Assembly: GCA_964019425.1 (NCBI GenBank)
Contig: OZ025798.1
Location: 124,001 to 188,000 of the forward strand
Length of the DNA: 64,000 nucleotides
Direction: 5' to 3'
From: Flectonema sp. DT1601
Lineage: Eukaryota > Euglenozoa > Diplonemea > Diplonemida > Diplonemidae
Positions 55,057 through 64,000 of this stretch are shown one piece after another. The position numbers and the translations under genes were made by a program. Positions within the stretch are counted from its first letter, which is position 1. Every line of letters begins with the position of its first letter. The notes beneath the pieces were generated by a model. That model was not told the DNA's origin. It saw only the letters and a list, made by a program, of their open reading frames with translations, and made no database searches.

Positions 55057-56708
55057 CTAAACGCTGACAATAGGAGGCTTTCCTAAGGAGGGATAGTTAC
55101 TGTATGGAATTTGTTGACCTGCTGTCCTTCCGGTTTGTTGGACTTCCTGTGCACGGGGTTTATTACGATTTTTCCGAGCCGTTGGTTGCCCTGCGTAAGG
55201 AGAATAGTGATCATTCATCACTGCTGCAGGTGGTCGTCGACTATTCGCTACTAGGTATCCTCTCGCTAACTCAATAGGAACACCGTCTAACATATAACCA
55301 GAAACAGCTCTTAGTGCTGCTTCTACTGATTCTCTTTTTGTATAAAGAATATTAGCAGTTCCCCTACTTATCTTTGACTGTTTTAGTTGTTGTTACATTC
55401 CTTCTTCATAATAATTAAGTTAAGTTGTAATGAAATAATAACAAACCACATTAGCAATATCTCCGTACAGTCCAAACAATACGCGAAGCTCACGTCTGTT
55501 AACTGTGCTGGAGATTCGGGTGATGGAGAGTACAGCAGAATGATCAAAGTCTTGTTCTTCGTTGTAATCACTTACGGCAAGTACTGAATGTCCCCAAGGG
55601 ATGCCAGAAGATCCCCACTGAAGTAAGCTTTCTTTCTCTGCTTCAGTACTACATTCAAGAACAGCTATACCATCCTGTGCTGATTTGGTAGACAGTTTCC
55701 TGAGTTGTGTTATGTTTAGTAGTAATTATTAATAAAAGTAAACACTAGTAAGCAGTAATTACATACTCAGTACGATCAACAAACAGAACAGAGATAACAT
55801 TATTAATATCACTCGATGTGAATTCTAATGGAAATCCTGAGATACCAATATAACGTGTTGGCTTGCTGGGTTTTAATTTTGGATTACTTTGAACTTCTTT
55901 ACCTTCGTAAGAGGAAGCATTCGCAACCTGTTGGACAGAGACTTGAAGGTCTTTGTCTCCCCACTGGGCACCGAACTTGAAGTCTTCAGCGAACTTAGTA
56001 GTGGCTTCGTATGACTTAAATCGAACGATACCAGAAGATATATTTGTTGTAATTGATTCTATTTCTCCGTATTGGCTGCATAGTTGACCGATAGCCGCTT
56101 TGATCTGTTGGTCTCCTACTTTACCAAAACCACCGATATAAACTTCTACTCCACTTTGACTGGATGTGAAATCTGATTTCCTACGCATGACTCCATCAAC
56201 GACGTCTCGTACTTTAGTTGTTTGTAAACGGTTTTCTTGTGTTTGGATTCGGACCGTTAGATTCCCACGTCCTTCTACAGAAATCCCGTGGAGTCCTTTA
56301 ACTGCTGCTTCTCCGTCTTCAGCTTTTGCGTAATGAATAAAACCAAATCCTCTATCTTTTACAATTACTCTGAGGATCTCTCCGTAAGGTTCGAAAAATT
56401 GCCTTAAAAATGCTTCTGTTGCGTTGTTGTGAAGACCTCCGACAAATACCATTGAGCCGGGTTCCTTCTTCTCTCCACTAACTTGTATCCTCGCTCCTAA
56501 TCGAGCTCCCTTCCAATGCATTCCATCAATTTGTTGGATGGCTCTTGCTTGTGATTCCTCGTCACCGTAGTACACGAAAGCGTATGTTCCTAAAAATCTC
56601 AGTCCAGTTACGTTACCAAACTGACCCATTAATTGATTGACATCTTCTTCAGTTACGGTTTCTCTACGAAAAACCTCCAACAAATACAGGTGACAGTTGA
56701 TTAGACAT
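55057..56708 (-). CDS. Four-RRM RNA-binding protein
   Basis: Exons 55767-56708, 55447-55699 and 55057-55377 with GT-AG introns of 67 and 69 bp. The ATG at 56706-56708 opens MSNQLSPVFVGGF, a clear RNP2 strand, but the frame must shift by one base at a run of five T (56671-56675 region) to continue RRETVTEEDVNQLM. The exon lengths sum to one base over a multiple of three, consistent with a single extra T. RRM2 has MVFVGGL and GFGFIHY, RRM3 has VEVYIGGF, and a further RRM is completed across the last intron. A Pro/Gln/Arg tail follows. The arrangement resembles Nam8/TIA-1/tRNA-Sec-associated families, but orthology is not clear. The acceptor TACTAACAG lies 3 nt before the ATG. The extra base is more likely an assembly error than a true break. 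Confidence 0.7.
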
Positions 56709-56837
56709 TAACTGTTAGTAAGCAACCTGAATAAACGAAATTAAATTAATTCCTGGGCCGAAATCATCATTTTTTCTTTCCTAACGAAAATATCACATTT
56801 CTTTTTGATTTGTTAAGTCTGTCTTGTCTACTCGAGA

Positions 56838-58771
56838 TCAATCTTTGCACCCTCGTCCTTCTACAATACGAGTTCCTCCATCTTTAGCCACCTGTTTTGT
56901 TACAATTTGAAATATTGCTCAAAGTAATGTTTGAATAGAGTAAGAGATGCATACCGTATAGGCTGATGATTTTGTTTTTGGAGTAAACACGAATCCAGGT
57001 TCTCTGGGTCCGAGAAGCATTTCAGATATTCTAACCCAGTCCTGTGTTGTGTTTGATGTTGTTGTTGTTGTTGTTGTGATGAGAATGAGAACCTTATTTT
57101 TCAAACAAGAGAATAACATACATCTGATCTATCCGACCCCATCAGTGTTTCCATGTCGTCACGACCTACAAATGTTGGAGGTCTCTCGTTATGCTTTTGA
57201 GGAAGCGTTTCAAGAAGTCCAACAGGTACATATCTACACAGGAAACTCAGCCACTCGCATAGGAATCTTCGGGGTGGTTGCAATCCCTCTAAGGTCTGCA
57301 CCCCAATGGTCCATTCCAACTCTACAAAACTCTTTTAACATATCAAATCTCTCTGAAGAACTGATGTCCCAATGTCTCTTTTCTTTTACTTCAGTAAAGA
57401 CCCACGGCTTCATTAAAGCTCCACGTCCTGTCATTATTGACGATACGTTTCCTGTTTCAAGTTTGTCGTTGAAGAAAGAATAGTCGAGGAGGTCACCATT
57501 TCCAATTACAGGAACTTTACACTTCTCACTGCAGGAGTAGATGTATTTCCAGTCTGCTAGACGAGAGTAACGTTGGCGTTTGCTACGTCCATGGATTGTG
57601 ATTGCTTCGACACCCCATTCGTGGATTTGATCAACCCAAGTGTGAAGAGTTGGGTTTCGCTCATCGTATCCAATTCGAACTTTTATTGTGACGGGTTTTG
57701 GTTGGTAGTGAAGACCTTTTACGATCCCTTTTAACTTTTCTCTGTTNNNNNNNNNNNNNNNNNNNNNNNNNNNNNNNNNNNNNNNNNNNNNNNNNNNNNN
57801 NNNNNNNNNNNNNNNNNNNNNNNNNNNNNNNNNNNNNNNNNNNNNNNNNNNNNNNNNNNNNNNNNNNNNNNNNNNNNNNNNNNNNNNNNNNNNNNNNNNN
57901 NNNNNNNNNNNNNNNNNNNNNNNNNNNNNNNNNNNNNNNNNNNNNNTCTTCTGAATGGTAAGTTTCCAACAGTCGTTAAAGGAGAGAGGTATAATTTATT
58001 CTTCCAGTCGAGGTGTTTCTTTTCTTTTGGATCACACCATTTCCCAACAGTTTCCGCAGCCTCATCAGCACGCCACGTTGCTGATATCAAGTTTCTCCAT
58101 TTTTTTGGGAAACCGGATTTCATGAAGTTTACTTCACCTTCCCAAGTTGGTCTGCATCCAGTTGATCTGATTCTTGTGGTCATGCGAGCCTTTCCTTTAT
58201 TCATACCTCTGGCACCCTTTTGTCTTTTAGAGACGGGGGCTTCTTCTCCTGGTCTCTTTTCTCTAACTTCAGTATCACGGAAAGCGTGTCCAGATATGCA
58301 CCGACCTCCGTACTGACATGGAGTCATCCCGTCGTCTTTGTGACTAAACTTGCACGCTTCTCCAAATGTGCATTCTTTTTTACTCTCCTGACCCTGAGCG
58401 AATAAGCAGCACATTCTTCTCTCAGGTGGTGGTATGCCAAGTTCTTCCTTCTTCTTTCGGAGTTGTGATCGTTTTTCTTCGACTTCTGCTCTTTCCTTTT
58501 CTCTCTCTTCTTCTGCTTTTTGTTCTTCCTCTTCTCTCGCTTTGTCGCTATCAATAATCGCCTGTCGTTCTTTTATTAATTCATCAGATATGACTGGTCG
58601 ATGGACTTTTGATAATCTCTCAACACACTTTTCGATCAACTCTGGCCATTCTCCTCTGCTAACGTATTCTTCTTTTATATGACACATGCCTCTGTTGTTA
58701 TTATTGTTTTGCTTAGCTTTTGACCCCTCATTTTCAGTTGTGGTCTTTACCTCAGGCGTTGGTTCTGCCAT
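56838..58771 (-). CDS. DUS3: tRNA-dihydrouridine(47) synthase, Dus3
   Basis: Exons run 58771-57122 (with a 200-N gap at 57747-57946), 57041-56955 and 56891-56838, with GT-AG introns of 80 and 63 bp. The N-terminal half has CCCH zinc-finger spacing (CTFGEACKFSH, CQYGGRC), and the catalytic barrel opens with DWKNKLYLSPLTTVGNLPFRR. After the gap, TIKVRIGYDERNP, TIHGRSKRQRYSRLADW and ADDWVRISEMLLGP-type blocks match Dus3, the FMN enzyme that reduces U47 in tRNA. The catalytic Cys region should lie in the gap. The frame shifts by one base at a GGGG run (57271-57274): one base fewer would join ADLRGIATT to RRFLCEWLSFLCRYVPVGLL as in the family. With the gap nearby, an assembly error is the likeliest cause. 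Confidence 0.87.
57747..57946. other. Assembly gap of 200 N
   Basis: A round-number gap inside the Dus3 barrel. In the family about 100-110 codons separate the two flanking blocks, more than 200 bases can encode, so the gap length is probably a placeholder. Confidence 0.95.
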
Positions 58772-59656
58772 TTCCTTTATTTTTTCTTTTTTTGTGATAC
58801 TGTTTTTCGAGATAAAGTTGTTTTGTTTTTGTTTTATCAGACTTCCCAGAATGAGATCGTCCTTCCCTCTTAAGGATTGGGGAGTTCATTCTAGTTTTTT
58901 TTGATAAATGGGATTTCTCAACGTTGTTTTGAAGAATTAAGTTCATCTCAGCACCAGATTATATTAGAAAGGAATGTTATGAAATGATCTGTAGTAATGA
59001 AATACAATAATAAAATTAAATCTAATAATATCATAAAATAATCATAGTAATGAACTTCGATCGTTCTAATTTATTAATCTTTTTTTTTTTTTTTTTTTTG
59101 TACTGTCTCTTGTTTTTCCCCGCTATGTAGATCGAGTCGGTCAGGAAGATATTTACTTGGCAAACTGTTCTTTGTGGTGCGTTAGAGAGCACGTGTTCTT
59201 ATCTTATTCCTTTTCTTTTCTTCTTAAGAATTTTACTTTTTTTTTCATTTTTTTTTTCTTTTCCTTTCCAAAAAATGCAAAAAACCGTACGAAAACATAT
59301 CACTTGCGCCACAAGTAAACTCCTAAGGGTTACTTTCGGCTGCAAAGATTCGCTGATACGCAGCGTGTGTTTCAAAAATAAAGTTTTTGTATGCATCATG
59401 AATTAGAAACAAACTTATTTTTACACCGGAGAGAACTTCGCAATAAAAATAAAAAATACTAGAATATCATCATGAGCACAGTCTGTATGGATTACTGCAT
59501 ATCAGTCGTGTTTTTCATATTATTTTTTTTCATTCGAAACTCCGGTGTAAAGGAGAAGGGTAATGGCTCACCAGTTTTAATTATACGTTTGGTATTAATT
59601 CCAATTAAGGATACTTTTATCAAATAAGATGAGTTAGTTTATTAAACATTAGAACC
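58772..59656. other. Intergenic region with poly-T runs
   Basis: About 0.9 kb, A/T-rich, with a poly-T run at about 59083-59099 and T-rich sequence at 59210-59265. A 66-codon minus-strand open stretch at 59199-59399 has no protein-like character. I see no gene. Confidence 0.5.
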
Positions 59657-60904
59657 TTACAAAGCGTCGAGAGACTTCTTCAGAGCTCTGATAAGGTCAT
59701 CAGCGTCTTCAATACCGCAGGATACACGGATGAATCCATCAGTGATTCCAACCTTCTCTCTGTCTTCCTTCAACATGTTTGCGTGCGTGAACACAGCAGG
59801 GCAGGTGATGATCGACTCAGTCGCTCCGAGGTTCTCACACAAAGCCCACGGACGCTGGCAGGTGTTCATAATCTTGGTACCAGCCTCAACTCCTCCCTTC
59901 ACTTCGAACCACAACATTCCTCCGTGGATACCATTAGAGTGTTGTCTGTCAGCCAACTCCTTCTGAGGGAAGCTCTTTAGTCCAGGGTACATAACCTTGT
60001 CAACCTTCTCGTGAGTCTCAAGGAACTCGGCAACCAACTGTGCGTTCTCAGATTGCTTGAGCACACGGAGCTTCATCGTCTTCACAGCCTGCAACTGAAG
60101 GAATCCAGTCCAAGGTGCCATACCATTTCCATGGATGTTCTGAATCAATCCAATCTGATCTCCCAACGCCTGGTCCTTCCAAACAACACATCCTCCGACA
60201 GTCATGTTGTGTCCGTCAATGTACTTCGTGGTACTCGAAACTACTAAGTCCGCTCCCAACTCCAGAGGTCTCATGATGACTGGAGTAGCGAACGTACTGT
60301 CTACAGCGTGAAGCAAGTTGTGCTTCTTCGCAATCTCAGACACAGCCTTGACGTCCGTCAGGGTGAGCACCGGGTTGGCTGGAGACTCCGAGAAGATCAA
60401 CTTCGTGTTAGGCTGGATTGCCTTCTCAAGAGTGTCGAGGTTGGTGAAGTCGCAGAAAGTGAAGTCGATTCCGAACCTCTCCTTGAAGAGGACACGAGAT
60501 GCTCTGTTGGTTCCTCCGTATGAACACTCGGTGATCACAACGTGATCTCCTGTCTTCAGGGTCGCCGTCATCGCTGTCACGGTGGCTGCCATTCCAGTGT
60601 TGAAAAGGTGGCATCCCTTTCCTCCCTCGAGGGCTGCGATCTTCGTTCCGAGCGCATCGACGGTCGGGTTCTTCGTGCGAGAGTATGAGTACCCCTTTGA
60701 TAAGTAATCTTCAACAGATGGCTGAACGAAAGTAGTCGATTGGTACACTGGACACAGAACTGCTCCAGTCTTGTCATCTGGTGTGTTCCCTGAGTGAACC
60801 ATTACAGTGTCTACTCCGTATGGTCCCTCAACCCAACTTCCAGCCTTACCGCTCGGGGCATTGAAGGTGGCGGTAAGTCCGAGTTCCTCAGCTGACTTCG
60901 ACAT
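59657..60904 (-). CDS. Cystathionine/methionine gamma-lyase-type PLP enzyme, copy 1
   Basis: A complete single-exon protein of 415 aa, the usual family length. It has the Cys/Met-metabolism PLP fold: SYSRTKNPTVDALGTKIAALE (phosphate-binding YxR), the Asp of AVDSTFATP, and the PLP-binding Lys at residue 227 in SSTTKYIDGHN. Members cleave or form the C-gamma-S bond of cystathionine, methionine or homocysteine derivatives. Sequence alone does not decide between gamma-lyase, methionine gamma-lyase and gamma-synthase. There is no targeting peptide, so it is probably cytosolic. Codons are strongly C-ending, suggesting high expression. The ATG at 60902-60904 follows the acceptor TTCCTTTCAG by 22 nt. 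The second copy begins at the right edge. Confidence 0.88.
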   Translation of the reverse strand: MSKSAEELGLTATFNAPSGKAGSWVEGPYGVDTVMVHSGNTPDDKTGAVLCPVYQSTTFVQPSVEDYLSKGYSYSRTKNPTVDALGTKIAALEGGKGCHLFNTGMAATVTAMTATLKTGDHVVITECSYGGTNRASRVLFKERFGIDFTFCDFTNLDTLEKAIQPNTKLIFSESPANPVLTLTDVKAVSEIAKKHNLLHAVDSTFATPVIMRPLELGADLVVSSTTKYIDGHNMTVGGCVVWKDQALGDQIGLIQNIHGNGMAPWTGFLQLQAVKTMKLRVLKQSENAQLVAEFLETHEKVDKVMYPGLKSFPQKELADRQHSNGIHGGMLWFEVKGGVEAGTKIMNTCQRPWALCENLGATESIITCPAVFTHANMLKEDREKVGITDGFIRVSCGIEDADDLIRALKKSLDAL

Positions 60905-60926
60905 GTTGTTGTGTTGGTGAAGTTAA

Positions 60927-61153
60927 CTGAAAGGAAGAGTTAATAATCTCAACTACTCGACATGCAAACAAAACAAACAAATAGAACACAAGCTAACCAA
61001 TCACAAACATGTTGTGTCTGCAAGAAATGAAGAAGATGTAATTATTATATTCACAAGGCACATCAAATAGTCTGCCGTCAATGTAAATTGAAGGAAGTGG
61101 AGTCTAATAGATTAGCTGTTGTGTAAATAGAAAAGAGAATTGCATAACGTCAA
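60927..61153. other. Short intergenic spacer
   Basis: A/T-rich spacer upstream of PLP enzyme copy 1, containing its acceptor-like pyrimidine run and the 3' flank of the next gene. Confidence 0.4.
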
Positions 61154-62296
61154 TTATTTTTTAGGTTTTAACTTCTCTCTTACCTTGACAGTGACAGTTA
61201 CTATATTAGGTTCTGATTGTTTGTCACTACAGGCGAAGATGATTCGGCGATTCTCTTGCGGCATTGATTCAGTTTCTGTACAAAACCCAACAGCTCTCAC
61301 AAGATTCTGAACAGGTTGTCGAGTAGCTTTTGATGCCCAAGTGAAATCGAGTCTCATTGATGTCTGTGTCACAGTTATTTTTCCAATATATTTTGATCCT
61401 TCAAACAGAATACCTTCTCTAATAGCCAAACCAAGTTTTGACAATGATAAGACCAGGCTATCAGTCTCAGTAGGATCTAATAATATAGCTTCCAGGTAAC
61501 CTTTTGTTATTGGAGTCTTCTCTGATATTAGAATGCTTACTTTACTACCAACTGATACTTCATTTCCTGGAAACGTTAAGACGTCGGATACGAATCCAGG
61601 TGAGTATAAAATAGGACCCATGACGTCAATGTGAATAACTATCTTACCTGGAGTTGAATTCTCAGGATCACAAATCGATAGTCTGTATGCTCTCATTCCT
61701 TCTCTTGTCTTTTCAGAATCAATATTTGTATAAGTTAAACAATTCAACATGTATGCTGCAAACCAAAGTGGGACAAGATACTCTCCTTCTGTTTCACTCT
61801 TCGCAAAGTTAATTCTCATATCTTGGCATCCGTTGTTTTTTGATTTTATAAATATCATTGTCCCAATTATGGTTCCTTTTTCTTGATGTCTTATTTTCTT
61901 AATTCCGTCTTCCTCGATAAGTTCAAGTATGGGTCGTTTTGCTACAATTGTTTTGGGTACTTCATCCCAATCACTTTGTGGTTGTTCCAACAAGTATTGT
62001 CTTTCTTGTTGATCAGGAGTTAGGAATCCAATGGTGTCACCTTTACCACTTCCTGCTACCAATTCCACTGTCATGTATCCACCATCAAAACTCTCAGTGT
62101 CTGGATCATGAAGCCATGCTGTTCCTAAAGCAGCAAGTCTGAAAGCACCAATAGCCTGATGCCCAACAGTACCTTGTCTGAATGATAGTCTCTCCTGTTG
62201 TAGACAAAATTCAGTCACATCATCAACAGGTTGCAGTTGAACTTCAACAAGACATTGAGTTGCAGTAGTGTTCTTTCCAGCAAGTGTAAGGCGAAC
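61154..62296 (-). CDS. Protein with adhesin-type cadherin-like repeats (5' end unresolved)
   Basis: One open exon of about 380 codons, entered through an acceptor AAACACACAG at 62297. It contains two repeats of a pattern known from large bacterial and protist adhesins: a DPDTESFDGGYMTVEL strand, an IGTMIF strand, then LNCLTYTNIDSEKTREGMRAYRLSICD. The second repeat has LDPTETDSLVLSLSKLG and RRIIFACSDKQSEPNIVTVTV. It ends with a basic KLKPKK tail and lacks a membrane anchor. No ATG lies in frame before the first repeat, so at least one upstream exon is missing. A protein-like stretch at about 62665-62837 on the same strand could be that exon, but no convincing junction is visible. Role unknown; the repeats suggest binding, and the lack of an anchor suggests an intracellular or secreted protein. 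Confidence 0.6.
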   Translation of the reverse strand, partial: VRLTLAGKNTTATQCLVEVQLQPVDDVTEFCLQQERLSFRQGTVGHQAIGAFRLAALGTAWLHDPDTESFDGGYMTVELVAGSGKGDTIGFLTPDQQERQYLLEQPQSDWDEVPKTIVAKRPILELIEEDGIKKIRHQEKGTIIGTMIFIKSKNNGCQDMRINFAKSETEGEYLVPLWFAAYMLNCLTYTNIDSEKTREGMRAYRLSICDPENSTPGKIVIHIDVMGPILYSPGFVSDVLTFPGNEVSVGSKVSILISEKTPITKGYLEAILLDPTETDSLVLSLSKLGLAIREGILFEGSKYIGKITVTQTSMRLDFTWASKATRQPVQNLVRAVGFCTETESMPQENRRIIFACSDKQSEPNIVTVTVKVREKLKPKK

Positions 62297-63364
62297 CTGT
62301 GTGTTTTTTTGTTGTTAAAAAATTTGCAAAGAAACAAAAAATTCCCCCCTTCCCTCCCCAAAAAGAAATCCCAAAACAAAAAAATTAACCCAAGCCATCT
62401 ACAAAATACTATTAAATAATATACTGCGAAGGAAATTAATGTAAAACTTGAAATCACCACATCACTCAAGAAAAAAAACTCAATAAATATTTCCAATATA
62501 GGCACTGTAGTCGAATGGACGGATTTGGTTTTGCGTTCTTCTTTAAACAATACCTTTTTTTTATTTATTTATTTTATTCTTGTTTGTTATGTTAGTCTTA
62601 AGAGAGATTGCGTTCTTCAAACTGCTCTAATCAAACGAACGAAGGGAGTGAAGCTCCTTCAACGGAAGGATACGTTTTTTTTTTGTTTTTGTTTTTTTGC
62701 TCAACGAGCACCTTCATAGATTGACACACAGCTGCTTCTCGTAGAATATCAACGTTTTTAGATTGAAAAGACTGAAAGGCTTTAATATCACCCTTTAAAG
62801 TAATTTCATCATGAAGAATAGAGAGTGAAAATTCCACGAAAACAGAACATTATAAAAGAGGGGGGGAAATCGTTTTTTTTTTTTTTTTTTTTTAAAATTT
62901 TTTTTTTATAACGGGGAGAGGAGGAAAGGCTTATAGATTTATCACAGTTTCTGTACCCATCAAAATCAAGTACACTTCAAATGAAACTTTAAAAAAAACT
63001 TCCAGCGCATTACTTAAAAAAAAAACAGAGAGTCAGGCATTCGCAATTCCACTAAAATGGGAAAACAGGAGGGAAAGTTAAATGACACATTTATTGTGTG
63101 CTTTTTTTTTTTTTTCTTATTTATTGTTAGTCAGCTGTAGGCCAACACTACCCGGAGGTTCAACAAAAAAAATGACAAAACATTCACGCGAATTAGGGTA
63201 TTCGGATTTACCTATAACACTCTGGAAAAACGGAAGATTCACAACTCACTTATGGTTAATTGGAACCTCGTTAATAATTACGTGTTGGAGAAGAGAGGAA
63301 TATTAATAAGGCAAGATAACATATAAAACAATAACACATTTCACAAATAACTAAAATTCTCAAT
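62297..63364. other. A/T-rich region, possible missing exon
   Basis: It contains poly-T runs (about 62876-62893 and 63102-63114) and one minus-strand stretch (about 62665-62837) with reasonable protein composition (SLSILHDEITLKGDIKAF). That stretch may belong to the adhesin-repeat gene downstream. Otherwise I see nothing. Confidence 0.4.
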
Positions 63365-64000
63365 TTATAAAGCGTCGAGAGACTTCTTCAGAGCCCTGAT
63401 AAGGTCATCAGCGTCTTCAATACCGCAGGACACACGGATGAATCCATCAGTGATTCCAACCTTCTCTCTGTCTTCCTTCAACATGTTTGCGTGCGTGAAC
63501 ACAGCAGGGCAGGTGATGATCGACTCAGTCGCTCCGAGGTTCTCACACAAAGCCCACGGACGCTGGCAGGTGTTCATAATCTTGGTACCAGCCTCAACTC
63601 CTCCCTTCACTTCGAACCACAACATTCCTCCGTGGATACCATTAGAGTGTTGTCTGTCAGCCAACTCCTTCTGAGGGAAGCTCTTTAGTCCAGGGTACAT
63701 AACCTTGTCAACCTTCTCGTGAGTCTCAAGGAACTCGGCAACCAACTGTGCGTTCTCAGATTGCTTGAGCACACGGAGCTTCATCGTCTTCACAGCCTGC
63801 AACTGAAGGAATCCAGTCCAAGGTGCCATACCATTTCCATGGATGTTCTGAATCAATCCAATCTGATCTCCCAACGCCTGGTCCTTCCAAACAACACATC
63901 CTCCGACAGTCATGTTGTGTCCGTCAATGTACTTCGTGGTACTCGAAACTACTAAGTCCGCTCCCAACTCCAGAGGTCTCATGATGACTGGAGTAGCGAA
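63365..64000 (-). CDS. Cystathionine/methionine gamma-lyase-type PLP enzyme, copy 2 (cut by edge)
   Basis: The last 205 or more residues of the enzyme, running off the right edge. The protein is identical to copy 1 over this stretch. I see only three base differences in about 635 bp, all silent, including the last Leu codon. Similarity ends exactly at the stop codon; the downstream sequences are unrelated. The active-site Lys block (SSTTKYIDGHN) is included. Same-strand tandem arrangement with copy 1. Confidence 0.88.
   Translation of the reverse strand, partial: FATPVIMRPLELGADLVVSSTTKYIDGHNMTVGGCVVWKDQALGDQIGLIQNIHGNGMAPWTGFLQLQAVKTMKLRVLKQSENAQLVAEFLETHEKVDKVMYPGLKSFPQKELADRQHSNGIHGGMLWFEVKGGVEAGTKIMNTCQRPWALCENLGATESIITCPAVFTHANMLKEDREKVGITDGFIRVSCGIEDADDLIRALKKSLDAL

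Noticed and set aside
62215-62550. Hydrophobic minus-strand frame upstream of the adhesin-repeat gene
   Set aside because: It is the translation of T-rich noncoding sequence in a different frame from the confirmed exon.
1-64000. tRNA, rRNA or CRISPR features
   Set aside because: I looked for clover-leaf-like and regularly spaced repeats and saw none. The direct repeats present are gene duplications or simple repeats.

Overview
The window looks like nuclear DNA of a free-living unicellular eukaryote. Nearly every gene is split by short GT-AG introns, mostly 50-110 bp, usually with a GTATGT-like donor. The proteins are typical eukaryotic ones: PIG-U, Dbp3, Dus3, Jip5/WDR55, an oxysterol-binding protein, dynamin-like GTPases and a cyclic-nucleotide-domain channel. 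All 19 credible gene models lie on the minus strand. In at least 12 of them a pyrimidine-rich run ending in AG sits only 3-40 nt before the start codon. One-strand arrays plus an acceptor just before each ATG are what polycistronic transcription with spliced-leader trans-splicing produces, as in Euglenozoa (diplonemid or bodonid relatives) and some alveolates. The lineage is an inference; short 5'UTR introns are the alternative.

Layout, left to right. Positions 1-20,388 hold two head-to-tail copies of a giant, GC-rich surface-protein gene. The left copy runs off the edge. The right copy is complete (about 4,528 aa), with a Ser/Thr-rich N-terminus, many Cys-bearing repeats, a Pro/Thr stalk and a GPI-type tail encoded by two small 3' exons. 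Next come a two-unit ADP-ribosyltransferase-fold protein (20.9-24.0 kb), a tiny membrane ORF, an oxysterol-binding protein, an EF-hand-like protein, PIG-U (GPI transamidase) and three coiled-coil or basic proteins, one ending in a PDZ domain (to 35.0 kb).

From 35.0 to 46.3 kb, two near-identical Mx/dynamin-like genes flank about 5.3 kb of debris: a decayed reverse-transcriptase fossil, GC-rich coiled-coil fragments, a broken papain-like protease and dispersed hairpin repeats. From 46.3 to 64 kb follow a coiled-coil protein, Jip5/WDR55, a CNBD channel, Dbp3, a four-RRM protein, Dus3 (with a 200-N gap), two copies of a cystathionine/methionine gamma-lyase-type enzyme (the second cut by the edge), and between them a protein with adhesin-type repeats.

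Three gene families occur as nearly identical direct pairs: the giant surface protein, the dynamin and the PLP enzyme. Base composition is two-tiered. The giant gene, the PLP enzyme and the papain fragment favour C-ending codons; most other genes are A/T-ending. PIG-U, which would attach the GPI anchor, lies near the predicted GPI-anchored giant protein, probably by chance. The observations most worth following are the replacement-rich divergence of the dynamin pair, the tandem ADP-ribosyltransferase, the one-strand acceptor pattern and the recent duplication of the giant gene.
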